A DNA stretch of 11,239 bases from Acanthaster planci (taxonomy: Eukaryota > Echinodermata > Asteroidea > Valvatida > Acanthasteridae). The translations under genes were made by a program, and so were the position numbers. The notes under the pieces were generated by a model. That model saw only the letters and a program-made list of their open reading frames with translations, was not told where the DNA came from and did no database searches. Every line of letters starts with the position of its first letter. Within the stretch, counting starts at the first letter, position 1. Shown here piece by piece: positions 1-9,368 of the stretch. The stretch is from contig NW_019091378.1 of assembly GCF_001949145.1 (NCBI RefSeq), positions 2,005,558 to 2,016,796 on the forward strand, given 5' to 3'.

Positions 1-2330
1 CGTCGAGGGTGACCTGTTGACCTCGGAAGCGGTAACTTCATAGCGATATCTCTATTGCGCAATAAAGATATCTCTTAAGAATAGAGATATCTCTATTATA
101 CAACGGGATTAACTTCCGACGTCAACCGACCCACAGCCCCATCTTACGATTTTTTAATAAGATCTGTAGGGCCTATAACGGAAATCAACGGAACTAGGAT
201 GCAGCTGGTCTTCGGTTCCATAATTACTCGGTAAGATTCACAAATATTAGAATAGTTGTGAATGAAGGGCATACTGATTATGTCAAGCATAATGGAACAA
301 AACACCCGGAAATAAACAACCACTGAAGCAAGGCTTAGCCCTTTGATAAATCGAGTCAGTCAGTATGTTCGCTTTGGTTCTTACCCCCAAGCCGGGAGAT
401 ATTTTAGAGTGTCGGTCTGATTTCAGCTGCTTCGTCCGGCCGTGAACAGCTGTGTATTGCTGAGATTCCTCCGACAAGATGTAGCCTAGAATGCTCAGCA
501 TGGTGGATCAAAGGCACAGAAATGTGTGTCGCCTCAAGTCCCGCACAAGTCACTTGAGTAAAGGCAAAAACTGCTTTACCCGAACGGCCAGGTATTGATT
601 GGAAGCCAATGACCACTTGGTGATAGTTCGGAGAGGGCTGTATGCAGCGATTGCGGCACACCAAACGTGACAAATTCAATTTAGAAATATTGATTTTTTT
701 CTGCATCTAATAAGAGGTTGATAATCCTTTTGGGAGAACTTTGCTACGTTTCAAAGTTGCTTTTGCCAAAGGCGATGCTCGTGCATGCATTTTAGGAGCA
801 TGTTTCAGTGAAAATAACCGTCAGTGGATGAGTTTACTAATGGAACCAGGATAGCTCCACGATTCAAGCTTTGGTGAATTGCTTCTGAGAAAGCATGCTT
901 TAGTGTGAAGCTTTCAAAAGTTATTTGCATGTAATATTCCTCTAACAGGCCCACATAGAAAGCGAATTCTCCACACTATGGTAAATGTTGCTAGCTTCTT
1001 AATAGCGAAGTTAAATGTTGGAACGTGTGTTTTTTGACTACGCAAGATGCAGCTCGCTCGAATCAGGTACCACTGTTTTTTCCAGATTCCATAATTCAAC
1101 GCAAAGTTAAAAAGAGCTTTCAAAAAGATGATCAGCAAAGACAACAAAAAGAAGACATGAAACCTTTTCTTGTGGTAAAATGCTGTTATTGAAATTAACG
1201 CATGTTCCAAGATTTTAATAGAAACAGAATGGTGTATATTACGGAAGCATTACAAAATAAGCAATGAACAAAATTAGCCAAGGGGCTTTAAGGACAAATA
1301 GACTGATGTAGTAGTTAAGCTGTAATGATAGACAACTTTGGCATATTCATCCTCAATGCACACTTCCTTCAGAGGATTTTTCCGGGTAATATGATCTGTG
1401 GTTGCCGGTGGGCACAATGAATAACTTACACACAAGAATTGTGAACATCAGCACAGCGACAGAAGACACTTGATTGCAAGGACACCATGAAATTGGCTTA
1501 AGTTTGCTTGACTGCATTGACCAAGAGCCTGAAGCAAACTACGCGTCCTTAATTTTACAGGACCCTGGCAGGTCTGAAAACGCATACATATGATATTCTC
1601 GCAGCCAAGGAGTCGGAAGGAGATGTGTTGGTACTGACAAAAAAAATTTAAGTGGGCACCCATCTTAAGCATCATTTGTAGGGATAAGACAATTGGCTAT
1701 ACTGCAGCATAAGCCTTTCTTAGAGGGTGACTTTGCAATGGATGAGCTTGCGATGAACGGAGCCGGAGTTTTCTCTAGCTAGGGGTCTGTGTGTTTCAGC
1801 AGGAAATTTTGAGCCACGCATGCCCGGTTTTAGGGATACGTGAATTCTTTCCAGGTAAGGAGCTGTTTCATTTCATGAACTATACCGGTACGTCTTTTTC
1901 ACTCTTTGGGAAATAACAAAACACGACAAAAATTATTTGCATGGAGTAGGCCCCTTCGTAAAAAGGAATTTGAGAAATATAAACAGAAATATTATTTTAT
2001 TCAGTTTAAACCTTCCTGAGCAGAGACGCAGAGATTCAGTGTAATTCTTTGTAAATTCCGTTCGTACAAAGTTTTCAAATAAAAGATTCAACAGAGGGTA
2101 GGTAAGTGGCTAAGGACCTTTCCATATGGCTGCGAGGGTCTAGACAAGTAACCACCGCATCTGTTCCAAATCGTTATTTCAACAAGTCGAATGGACGTGA
2201 AATATACGCAGAGTGGCGATCAGTGCACAGCACAAGTGGAAGAAGTCCAAGTCAAGTCACAAGTCGAGCAACTGATTGTTAGAGGAGTAGTGTATAAAGA
2301 GATTTCAGGATCACCTTTTTTTCGTGACTA
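1..2330. other. Flanking region with no supportable gene
   Basis: I see no gene I can defend here. Several open frames of 70-100 codons exist on the minus strand, but they lack recognisable motifs and repeats and their composition looks random. A frame on the plus strand at about 2107-2278 is open for some 57 codons and also matches nothing I know. No RNA gene, splice pattern or poly(A) arrangement could be tied to a transcript. The stretch is visibly less AT-rich than 2330-3480, which suggests that the readable mobile element begins near 2330-2360, although no terminal repeat or target-site duplication marks the border. Confidence 0.5.
45..96. repeat. Cluster of short palindromes built on GATATC
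   Basis: Positions 45-72 form a near-palindrome with 14-base arms (45-58 against 59-72) and one mismatch, centred on GCGC. Positions 81-96 form a perfect 16-base palindrome, ATAGAGATATCTCTAT. A related AGATATCTCT lies between them. The cluster could be a decayed foldback element or part of a satellite. Nothing indicates a function. Confidence 0.55.
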
Positions 2331-2359
2331 AAAAAATTGAAAAATTTCTCACACAATAA

Positions 2360-3309
2360 ATGAAACTCGCCAAATCAAAATGCCAGGAAGAAGACGAATA
2401 CACGAACATAAACCGAGACAAGAATCAGGACTTAAATCTAAAAATTATCTCGCTAAAAGTTGAACCCGATGTTATAGATGTTTTGCGTGTAACTTTTGTT
2501 TTAACATCTATAATTCAATCAGTGTGGCAGGTGCTGTTAGATGTACCAAGTGTAAGGACGGTCACTATTTAAAAGAAAGCCATTTTGTTCAAAATGTTAC
2601 TTTTGTCAATCATGCTTGAACGGTAACAAATGCTTCAATTGTTTTAAATGTAACGATTGTCAAGATTGAAAAATTTGTTAAAATTGTTGTTGCGTAGGCC
2701 GTGAAAATATAAATGGAGGTCGTTTTTAAAAATTGACAAAGAAAATAACACATATCACAGGCTGAGATATGGGAAAGAAGATAACCCCAAACCTAATTCA
2801 GATGAAGAAGAAGCAAAATTAGATTTAATAATAGATAAAGTATTGATTCAGGCTCAGACTCAAAGGTTGATTATTCATATGATATCCACGCTTGGGGTTA
2901 GGCACATAAAATAAAAATGACAAATATTGATTTATAATAAAATCAACCTGCAACAATTGTCAAAGATAGAAACTAAAAGTGCAACAATTGTCGCAGAGAA
3001 AACTGCTATCGGGGTTTAAATTAAAATACAATCAAACAATTAGTAATAGTTGATTGATTTGTTTAGCGCGTAATGAAAAATGGAGGACATGCAAACACAG
3101 ATTATATAAATATAAATACCAGGAACGTTGGCCATTTACTAAAGAAGTGACGATAAATGTCAAAGGTTATATACCACGAGATTTCTCTTGTGAGCACAAA
3201 AAAATATAAATCTACTTGCAGAATTTGTGTACCAAGGACATATAAATGTTGTTACAACCATTCTTAATATAATTGTGCACGATGTAAAAAAGCTCTCTCT
3301 GAATCGTAA
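2360..3309 (+). pseudogene. Cys-rich CxxC-repeat protein, broken (unknown function)
   Basis: I do not recognise the family. From an ATG at 2360 a charged stretch opens in frame 2. A change to frame 1 at about 2470 then exposes C-x2-C spacing (Cys codons at 2470, 2479, 2488 and 2497), followed by CTKCKDGHY. In frame 3 from 2586 comes another dense run, CSKCYFCQSC then CFNCFKCNDC. Further right are an acidic stretch (SDEEEAKLDL), two CNNC boxes, and a terminal part with CRIC, CC and CARC ending in a TAA at 3307-3309, ten bases before a strong hairpin. The cysteine spacing suggests several zinc ribbons or knuckles, so nucleic-acid binding is likely but inferred. Several frame changes and stops show it is a relic. 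The same-strand polymerase follows. A structural Cys-rich protein is an alternative. Confidence 0.5.
2949..2992 (+). repeat. 13-base direct repeat encoding CNNC boxes
   Basis: TGCAACAATTGTC occurs at 2949-2961 and again at 2980-2992, 31 bases apart. Each copy can encode Cys-Asn-Asn-Cys, but in different frames (3 and 1), so a frameshift lies between them. It fits expansion of a CxxC module inside the Cys-rich gene. Confidence 0.7.
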
Positions 3310-3318
3310 CATAAAATA

Positions 3319-3346
3319 AGCCCTTCCTTCAATTGAAGGAAGGGCT
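3319..3346. terminator. Perfect hairpin at the 3' end of the Cys-rich gene
   Basis: A 28-base perfect palindrome: the arm AGCCCTTCCTTCAA (3319-3332) is followed directly by its reverse complement (3333-3346). It lies 10 bases after the stop at 3307-3309, is followed by an A/T-rich run, and sits about 90 bases before the polymerase gene. Its position at a gene boundary resembles the hairpin-guided mRNA 3' ends known from mimiviruses. That role is inferred here. Confidence 0.6.
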
Positions 3347-3433
3347 ATTAAAATTAAAATAAATATAGTCTATGTAAATAAAAAACTGATACATAAGGGT
3401 GGATATACAATAAACCAGGTGCGCCAAATAACT

Positions 3434-6400
3434 GAGATGCCATACCCGTACTTTCTAACTTTAAATACATTAGAAAGTTAATTTTATCTGCCTTCATCGG
3501 TCGATATAACGTACCCCAACCCCCACCTCAGCGCTGTCAACATACTAAACAAGAATTCGTAAGAGCAATCCAAACGAGTCAACGTCAAATTAAAAATCTA
3601 GCGCGTAAAACATATCATCAACTTTTAAAAATAGTGCAAAATAATATATTAGAATTTACAGCTACGGATCTGCAAGGTCACGTGCTGTAAAATGATCTCA
3701 TCGAAGCGATTAAAACCTATAGTAGACCGAAAAGGCTTGACGAGGTAGATATCGAAAACATCCAATAGTTTCAAGGAAATTTTGGAAACTGGTAATTGCA
3801 GCCACGTTTCTTTGAAGACGATCTAATACACTAACACGATTTTCACAAAAGGTACATCGAAGTGAAAGCACTGGCCGAGTATTGAGAGATAGGGCGTTAC
3901 AAGTTGCAAACGGCGATCAAAGTCCAGTTTAAAATAGAGAGATCGGATCAGCAAGAGACCGGAGTAGATATTTTTCCGTTTACCAGTAGAAACATCGCTA
4001 CGTTTCACGAACAAGACATTAAAAACGTGTTAGAAGAACAAACAGAACAACACTTTCAGGACGTCGACGAACATACTCGAAGGGGGTCAGGATGGGTATT
4101 TTACAAAGTTGTCGTGTTTTATATCCACGTGGCACTCTAAAGGAGGTAGTTATATATAGTAGGCAGCTAAAAAGGCAATTATCAACGTTAAAAACAAAGA
4201 CCAACAGTGCATACGTTGGATGTTGACAGCTGCTAAAGGCATCATAAGAGACGATATCAAACATAAACTTGAAAGCAATCCAAACTATAAAATAAACACA
4301 GGTAGAACTTCGACATACAAGACAACAACGGACGGCTTGAAATTTACAAACGAAGACTTTCCCACTCCACCTTAACAGATTTCACGCATCGAAATTCAGA
4401 ACAACTTGGCGATTAAAGTTTTTGGTTACACCGCAAAAGATGGTGTGTTCCCTCTTTATCATTCTAACAAGGAAGAACCGATTAACCTACTACATGTATA
4501 TTGTAGCAACAGTGGAAAACACATTATTGTTGGATCTAAAATTTCTCGAGTTTGTTGGGGATATCAACAAACATAACGGTAAAAATATTTATGTTTTAGG
4601 TGTAACTCTCACTTTCAAACACAACAAAGACTAGACAAACATAAAAAAAGACTGCCAAGGATTAGATGTCGCACTTTCTAAAGTTGTACTTCCCGAAAAA
4701 GGTAAAAAAATCCCCAAAGTTTAAAATCACAAAACTAAACAAGATGCACCATTTGTTATCTACGCAGATTTTGAATCTGTTTTAGAAGCTGAACCTCCGC
4801 AAGAACAATCAGAACTCAGCATCACAAGCCGTGTGGTTACTCTTACGCAGTCGGGCGTTCCGCCACTCATGTTATAGAGTCTCTCGTGAGAAAAAGAAAC
4901 GATTAACGAAACGTTAGCTAAATCAAAGCTGCTCGTATGGAAGTCTGAGCTCCAAAAATGATACGACGCGTGCAACAAATGCTGGATCTACGAAAAAAAT
5001 CTTTCCTTCAAAGGGATTACAGAGTCAATGTCCTATCCCACACAGGCAAAACCTCTATCTCACAAGATAGAATTTAGCATTATAAACAATCGCGGTTACA
5101 CCAACTACATCTGCATGAGCTGCAGGAAACCCATCAACAAGTTTAAAAAATCAGAGAACACTGTCACGTTACGGGCCAATATCGAGGCCCAGCTCAAACT
5201 CCGAGTCATGCCTAAGTATACTCCCATTACGTTCATGTTATACAACTTGGAAAATTACGACGCTCATCTGATCATGCAAGGCGCCCTTACGTTTAACGGT
5301 GGGCAAATCAAAGTTATCGCAAAAAACTCCAAAAAGTACATTTCTTTCTCCTTTACACAACTTCCATTTCTCAACTCGTTTCATTTTTTGGCGGCTTCAC
5401 TCGATTTGTTCGTTTAAAATTGTCAAAAAAAGACGATTTTAAATTACTCTGTGAAAAGATTTACTCTTACAAAAAGGCATTTATCCCCACGAATACGTCG
5501 ACTAATTTGAAAAGTTTGAGAGCAGCTTTTTATAGTTCGCTCAAACAGCAGACCGTGTCCGTAAAAGAATATGACCGAGCTAAAAATGTATGGAAAACAT
5601 TTGGATGCCAAACCATTGGAGTGTATTGTGTTCTATATCGAAACGGGCGCGTTGTTACTCGCGTGCGTGTTTGAAAAACTTTCGGAAAGTCTGTAAAACG
5701 CACTCCGGTTAGACCCAGCCATCGTGGGACTCGCTGTTAAAACACTCGGCCGTTCAACTCGAGCTGCTAACAGACACCGACAGCACCTGCTTTTGAACGG
5801 GCTAAAAGAGATGACATCTCAAGCGTGGGAGGTAAACGATATGCCAAAGCCAACAATGGATGGGCCATGAGCCAGTACCTACCCATACGTAAATTTCAGT
5901 GGCTTAAGGCGATAGACAAGTGTACCTCCGAATACATTCAAAAGCTTTCACCTCGTTCTACGATCGGCTATATGCTTGAATTAACGCTTGATTACCCTCG
6001 GCACTTACACGATCTACACAATGATTTTCCCCTCGCACCTGAGCGTCGTGAGTGTGCTTGACTCATCTAAAACATTAATGTATGACATATTGTAACACGC
6101 TAAAAGCAGACTTTGGAAACGACAACAGGTACCTACGCCAAAAACGAAACGATTTTGAGTTTTCAAACTGTCCAATTGATCATCCCCGTACAGCACCAAA
6201 CAAAAAAATTCATCGGCAAGATGAAAGACGAATTTGGCAGCAAACCCGTTTAGGAAGTCGTCTGCCTACGATCTTACTCGATGATGGCACAAAATTCAAA
6301 AAAGCAAAGGGAGTGACCAAAGTCGTGCCTAAGAAGCAACTACAGCACGAAGCTTACAAAGAAGCGTTGTTTGATCACAAGCAAGTCTATAGAAAACAAC

Positions 6401-6591
6401 ATAACATTAGATCACAAAAGAACATGATTTATACCATCGTTCAAAACAAATTGAGCTTGTAGCCGTTAGATACAAAACGTGAGATTTTGTCAAACGGCAT
6501 CAATACATTGGCTTACGGTCATTATCAAACCGGTGTCAATCGATATCTTCCGATACCACTGGAAACTCTTCCCGCACAAAAGAACGCTTAG
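3434..6591 (+). pseudogene. Protein-primed family B DNA polymerase (Polinton/adintovirus type), catalytic core deleted
   Basis: It would copy a linear genome from a terminal-protein primer. An ATG at 3437 opens frame 2, with frame 1 taking over. Landmarks in order are: an N-terminal segment to 4140 (GSGWVFYKVV); KKAIINVKNKDQQC (4169-4210); VFGY...VFPLYHSN (4427-4460); a CFRC...H zinc finger (4592-4642); Exo I YADFES (4761-4778); CMSC plus HCHVTGQYRGPA (5150-5195); Exo II YNLENYDAHLI (5241-5273); FYSSLKQQTVSVKEYDRAKNVWK in parts (5530-5600); KRYAKANN (5834-5857); GWAMSQYLP; and a C-terminal region ending GINTLAYGH and a TAG at 6589. The domain order matches Polinton polymerases. At least eight frame changes and many stops break it, and three internal losses remove the residues around polymerase motifs A, B and C. 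At about 1,050 codons it is shorter than intact relatives. It cannot be functional. Confidence 0.88.
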
Positions 6592-6876
6592 GCCCAACGA
6601 GCAAGTCATACAACGTTGGACCAGATTTCACCTTTTTGCTGTTAACTATCGCTCGTCCTACCATCATTAAAGCTGGCGTACACGCCTTACTTTAACAATG
6701 AGTCAGAAATGTCTTTTATAAATTCAAGACGTACTGGCAGAAATGCGAGCGGAAACGTTTCATAAAAGAAATCAAATGACAAAGAACGAAGACATGGTTT
6801 TGCAGCCGGTGTGTCGTTTATTGCTTCATCGATCATATTTGGAAGCCATTAAAGGGGAACGGTGTGACGAATTAAC
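6592..6876 (+). other. Spacer between polymerase and capsid genes, possible lost capsid N-terminus
   Basis: No gene can be assigned with confidence. Frame 1 is interrupted by stops but runs into the capsid frame, so the capsid N-terminus may lie here beyond recognition. Frame 2 is open at 6722-6919 with an internal ATG at 6743, giving about 60 residues with no motif I recognise. It may be a small gene or chance. Confidence 0.3.
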
Positions 6877-7934
6877 GATTTTGCACAATCGCTTTCAAAA
6901 CTCGCTTTCAAGGTGGAGCTAGGCGGTGGGTCAGACGACAATTGAACCATGTATAGCAAGGTTATGCGTAATTTGGTCAGCGAACTAAACGTTAGTCTAC
7001 AGGGTCATAAAATCGTGCGTTACAGAGACGCAGACGTCTTTCACAATTTTAAAGACAATTGGTTGCCTTTGAAGCAGACTAAAAATTTGGCTTACTTTGG
7101 ATTAGAAGAAGAAAATGTGGCCAAGTTGCGACTGGGGGCAGCTGACTCATGAAGGCAGCCAACGACGGTAAAGACAAAGCAATTGCGGACAGGTACGCGA
7201 TTCCGTTCGACGTCCCACTATTGACGGATCACGGGCCATTTTATCCCACGGAGTTGAAAGAACCCCTAATGTACTAACTCAACTTCAAAGACCATGATGA
7301 CAAAGTCGTCAAATCGACAGACACCGCGGCAGAGTATGCAATTTCAGACCTGACGTTAGAGTACGAAGTCGTGACCAACCGCAATTTGGCTCAATCGTTC
7401 CGCGCCAAGCACAAAGGCACCGTGTAATACCTGTTTGACAGTAATCACTCGTGGCAAAAACAAGCGGTTAACAAGTCCGATACGTTGTGAAATATAAACA
7501 TTGATCAGACGATTAAAAGCTTGAAAGGCGTTTTAATTTTTTTCAAAGACCCTCAACGATTTTACAATCCACGCATTAAGAAAACTAGTGTAACCGTCGA
7601 AGGCAGACCTAATCAATTGTATTCGCAGGCCTTGTTCAAATACTAACATGATTCGGATACTGAGTCAGGAGGGTACGTCGTGATAGCCTTGAATTTAACC
7701 GGCGTTGACATGGCAAGCTATCTCGAAGATGTATACGGTCTATCGCTGGATTTCAGGGGCTCAGACGGCAACTCGGCCCATGGGTTGGGTCGGCCTCTAA
7801 GTGATGGAAGCAATATTACAATTCAAAAGGAAAGAGATGCAGAAACAGCTGGACTGCTCTTTATGTACGTATTTTTGATTATGGATGCGCAATTGACTTT
7901 GGAAGCCAGAAATTTCAAGAGTTCGGTTTATTAA
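6877..7934 (+). pseudogene. Capsid protein (Polinton/adintovirus major-capsid-like), broken
   Basis: Reading starts in frame 1 (FAQSLSKLAFKVEL, a stop, then MYSKVMRNLVSELNVSLQG from 6949) through KIVRYRDADVFHNFKDNW to LRLGAADS. It shifts to frame 3 at about 7150 and continues with YAIPFDVPLLTDHGPFYP (7197-7250), TLEYEVV, IKSLKGVLIFF, VTVEGRPNQLYSQALF and FLIMDAQL, ending at the TAA of 7932-7934. I recall this set of phrases from a conserved invertebrate protein encoded beside PolB and packaging ATPase genes. Identification with the double-jelly-roll major capsid protein rests on that memory, the size and the neighbours, not on structure. Four in-frame stops (7275, 7425, 7488, 7644) and one frameshift break it, but the C-terminal third is clean. 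Its N-terminus is not resolved. The ATPase ATG follows 17 bases later. Confidence 0.65.
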
Positions 7935-7951
7935 ATCCTGTTTAAGATAAA

Positions 7952-8371
7952 ATGAGCATTTATGAAAGTCCGCATTGTGGTTTAATCGTTGGAGAAACGG
8001 GCAGTGGTTAACCATGTGGGTGCTTGAATCATTGGAAAGTGAATATTGTTTTGTGTTTGAAGCAATGGTATTCATTTGTCTTACGCTAAGCAAAAATAAA
8101 ACGTATTTGGATCGCTTCTGGATTTATACCAACGAAAATGTCTACTTGTGCGATCTAGATATGGAAAAACTTGAGTTGAATGAAGCGCTTGACCTATATC
8201 AAAAAGCGTTTGACGGTGTGAATACGTGGTGGACGACTGTTCTTCGTATCAAGATATAAAACATAGGAAGAAAACAAAAATGAACAATAGCTGCTCTTTA
8301 AGTCGAATGGTGTTTAGTTGGGGACATTATTGCATTCGTGTTGGTGGCTTACACAAAAGTACAATACTATA
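7952..8371 (+). pseudogene. FtsK/HerA-type genome-packaging ATPase, broken and 3'-truncated
   Basis: This would be the ATP-driven motor that pumps DNA into capsids. From the ATG at 7952 the text gives LIVGETGSG, a Walker A loop, followed at once by a stop. In frame 1 come VFICLTLSKNKTYLDRFWIY and an ELNEALDLYQKAFDGVNT stretch. Frame 3 then gives VVDDCSSYQDIKHR from 8226, where the hydrophobic residues plus DD are Walker B. In frame 2 LTQKYNTI (8348-8371) is a well-kept family motif near the end of the core. Between ggt (8006-8008) and acc (8011-8013) only two bases remain where the Walker A lysine codon should be. Sequence expected after LTQKYNTI is absent, and antisense coding of the next gene begins there. 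The closeness to the capsid gene fits co-expression. The family call is strong; activity is ruled out. Confidence 0.78.
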
Positions 8372-8798
8372 TGGGCGCGAGAGACGAATACCTCGATCGT
8401 GTTTAGCTTGGCGTTTGCCAGTATTCTGATTTGGTCGTGTTTTTTGGTTTGGTGGGTCAACCGACGACTCGCGTATTTCAACGGTGCATATGCTCCAAAA
8501 TCACCGACGGTGAGACCATCCATCACTAGCCCGACGGGTGCGGTGATAACTCCATTAAAGCGGGGATACCTATCGCAGCACTCGCGACACCCAATGCTTT
8601 TATTCCGTATTCTACATAATAGAGTGCGGTGAGCAGCCGTTTAATCTTTAGGTATGTGGTTTCACTCGCGTTACGCTCTTGTAAGATTTGCGATTTGATA
8701 CCTTCGACCTTTTGGAGCCTGTAGATTTTGGTTTCCGCCGCTTCGGCGCTGTCTAACTCTAGCGTAAGATAAATGCTGGCCTAAACCGTAGTTGTCAT
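8372..8798 (-). pseudogene. Small hydrophobic protein with helical N-terminus, broken
   Basis: The minus-strand ATG lies at 8798-8796 and shares ATGA with the stop of the upstream gene. A TAG at codon 6 interrupts the frame, then comes a helix-rich stretch (DSAEAAETKIYRLQKVEGIK, then QERNASETTYLKIKRLL) and a Gly/Ala-rich hydrophobic part (GIKALGVASAAIGIPAL). A frame change near 8530-8540 leads to VITAPVGLVMDGLTVGDFG and HDQIRILANAKLNTI. The centre could be a membrane segment or hairpin. I recall similar proteins among invertebrate predictions linked to these elements, but no function is known to me; a virion or membrane-active role would be a guess. The 3' end stops abruptly where it meets the convergent ATPase near 8372, and the expected C-terminal tail is not seen. 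Confidence 0.55.
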
Positions 8799-9324
8799 CT
8801 CTTCCTTTTTATTATATACGCGTTTTTAAAAAGGTCTAGCTCAATCAAAATTCCAACACCTTTGTTGTTGACAGAAAAGGTCAACTCACTGATGTTTCTG
8901 TCTATTAACTTTTTAGGCGTTTTACAAACCTCGGGTGTTGAGTTTAGGGGCTCGGTATCTATCATGTCTAGCAAGTAGGAAGACTGCCTGTTAAAAGTTG
9001 TCGTAGGTATTTAACTAACTGCAATGAATATACGCGAGTTTAAGGGGTTTAAGTCATATTTGCCTTCATAAATGACGTCGGACAAAAGTTTGATTTTGGG
9101 TAAATTCAACAGCTTGAACACTTCTTTATTTTAACCTCAACTTGAAGTTAAGGTCCGTGATGGCCAACGTCACCCTTTTAGATTCTGAGTGAATTTAACA
9201 GATACAACGGCATCAAGTTTATAAAAAGTCAACCCAGTTCACGCTGTAATAACCGGAGACACCACGATGGTTCCTCTTTCGCCTCGGGGTAACGGTTGAA
9301 AAGAGCTTTGAGAATGAAGTCCAT
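8795..9324 (-). pseudogene. Beta-rich protein of unknown function, broken
   Basis: I do not recognise the family securely. The minus-strand ATG at 9324-9322 opens MDFILKALFNRYPEAKEEPS. Frame changes then give GYYSVNWVDFL, YKLDAVVSVKFTQN, RVTLAITDLNFKLRLK, VFKLLNLPKIKLLSDVIYEG and YDLNPLNSRIFIAVS. The last stretch, from RNISELTFSVNNKGVGILIE onward, is open to a TGA at 8797-8795, which overlaps the ATG of the next gene. About 176 codons. Alternating hydrophobic and polar residues suggest mostly beta strands, so a minor capsid or penton-like protein is possible given the neighbours, but this is inference. At least three frameshifts and several stops (after RIFIAVS, for example) show decay. The shared ATGA and the consistent reading on either side support it as a real former gene. 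Confidence 0.5.
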
Positions 9325-9368
9325 CGTATATAGGTCTCAACCCAGTAAGAAAAAGTCTTTTACCTATG

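Noticed and set aside
283-1675. Minus-strand open frames of 72-100 codons at 283-501, 404-706, 914-1210 and 1448-1675
   Set aside because: They have no motif, no coherent continuation in neighbouring frames and no start context. Two overlap each other. They look like chance openings in noncoding DNA.
2100-2160. tRNA-like stretch (TGGCTAAGGACC then GGGTCTAGAC) suggesting a SINE head
   Set aside because: The spacing recalls Pol III A and B boxes, but neither box is a good match and I could not fold a cloverleaf. No A-tail or target duplication was seen.
4019-4264. Minus-strand 81-codon frame, and the similar one at 3823-4014
   Set aside because: Both are antisense to well-supported polymerase text.
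5770-5784. TDTDS, which looks like polymerase motif C
   Set aside because: It lies upstream of KRYAKANN and of the motif A region. The position fits a conserved family segment before the polymerase core, not the motif C catalytic pair.
3434-7934. Alternative genetic code or programmed frameshifting as an explanation for the many stops
   Set aside because: All three stop codons occur in-frame, frameshifts are numerous and irregular, and core catalytic segments are deleted. Plain pseudogene decay explains all of it.
7797-8093. Minus-strand 98-codon frame
   Set aside because: It is the shadow of the capsid C-terminus and the ATPase Walker A region on the other strand.
8318-8632. Plus-strand frame with a strong hydrophobic run, apparently a membrane protein
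   Set aside because: Its start is the end of the ATPase and the rest is antisense to the hydrophobic minus-strand gene, whose family-like text is better supported.
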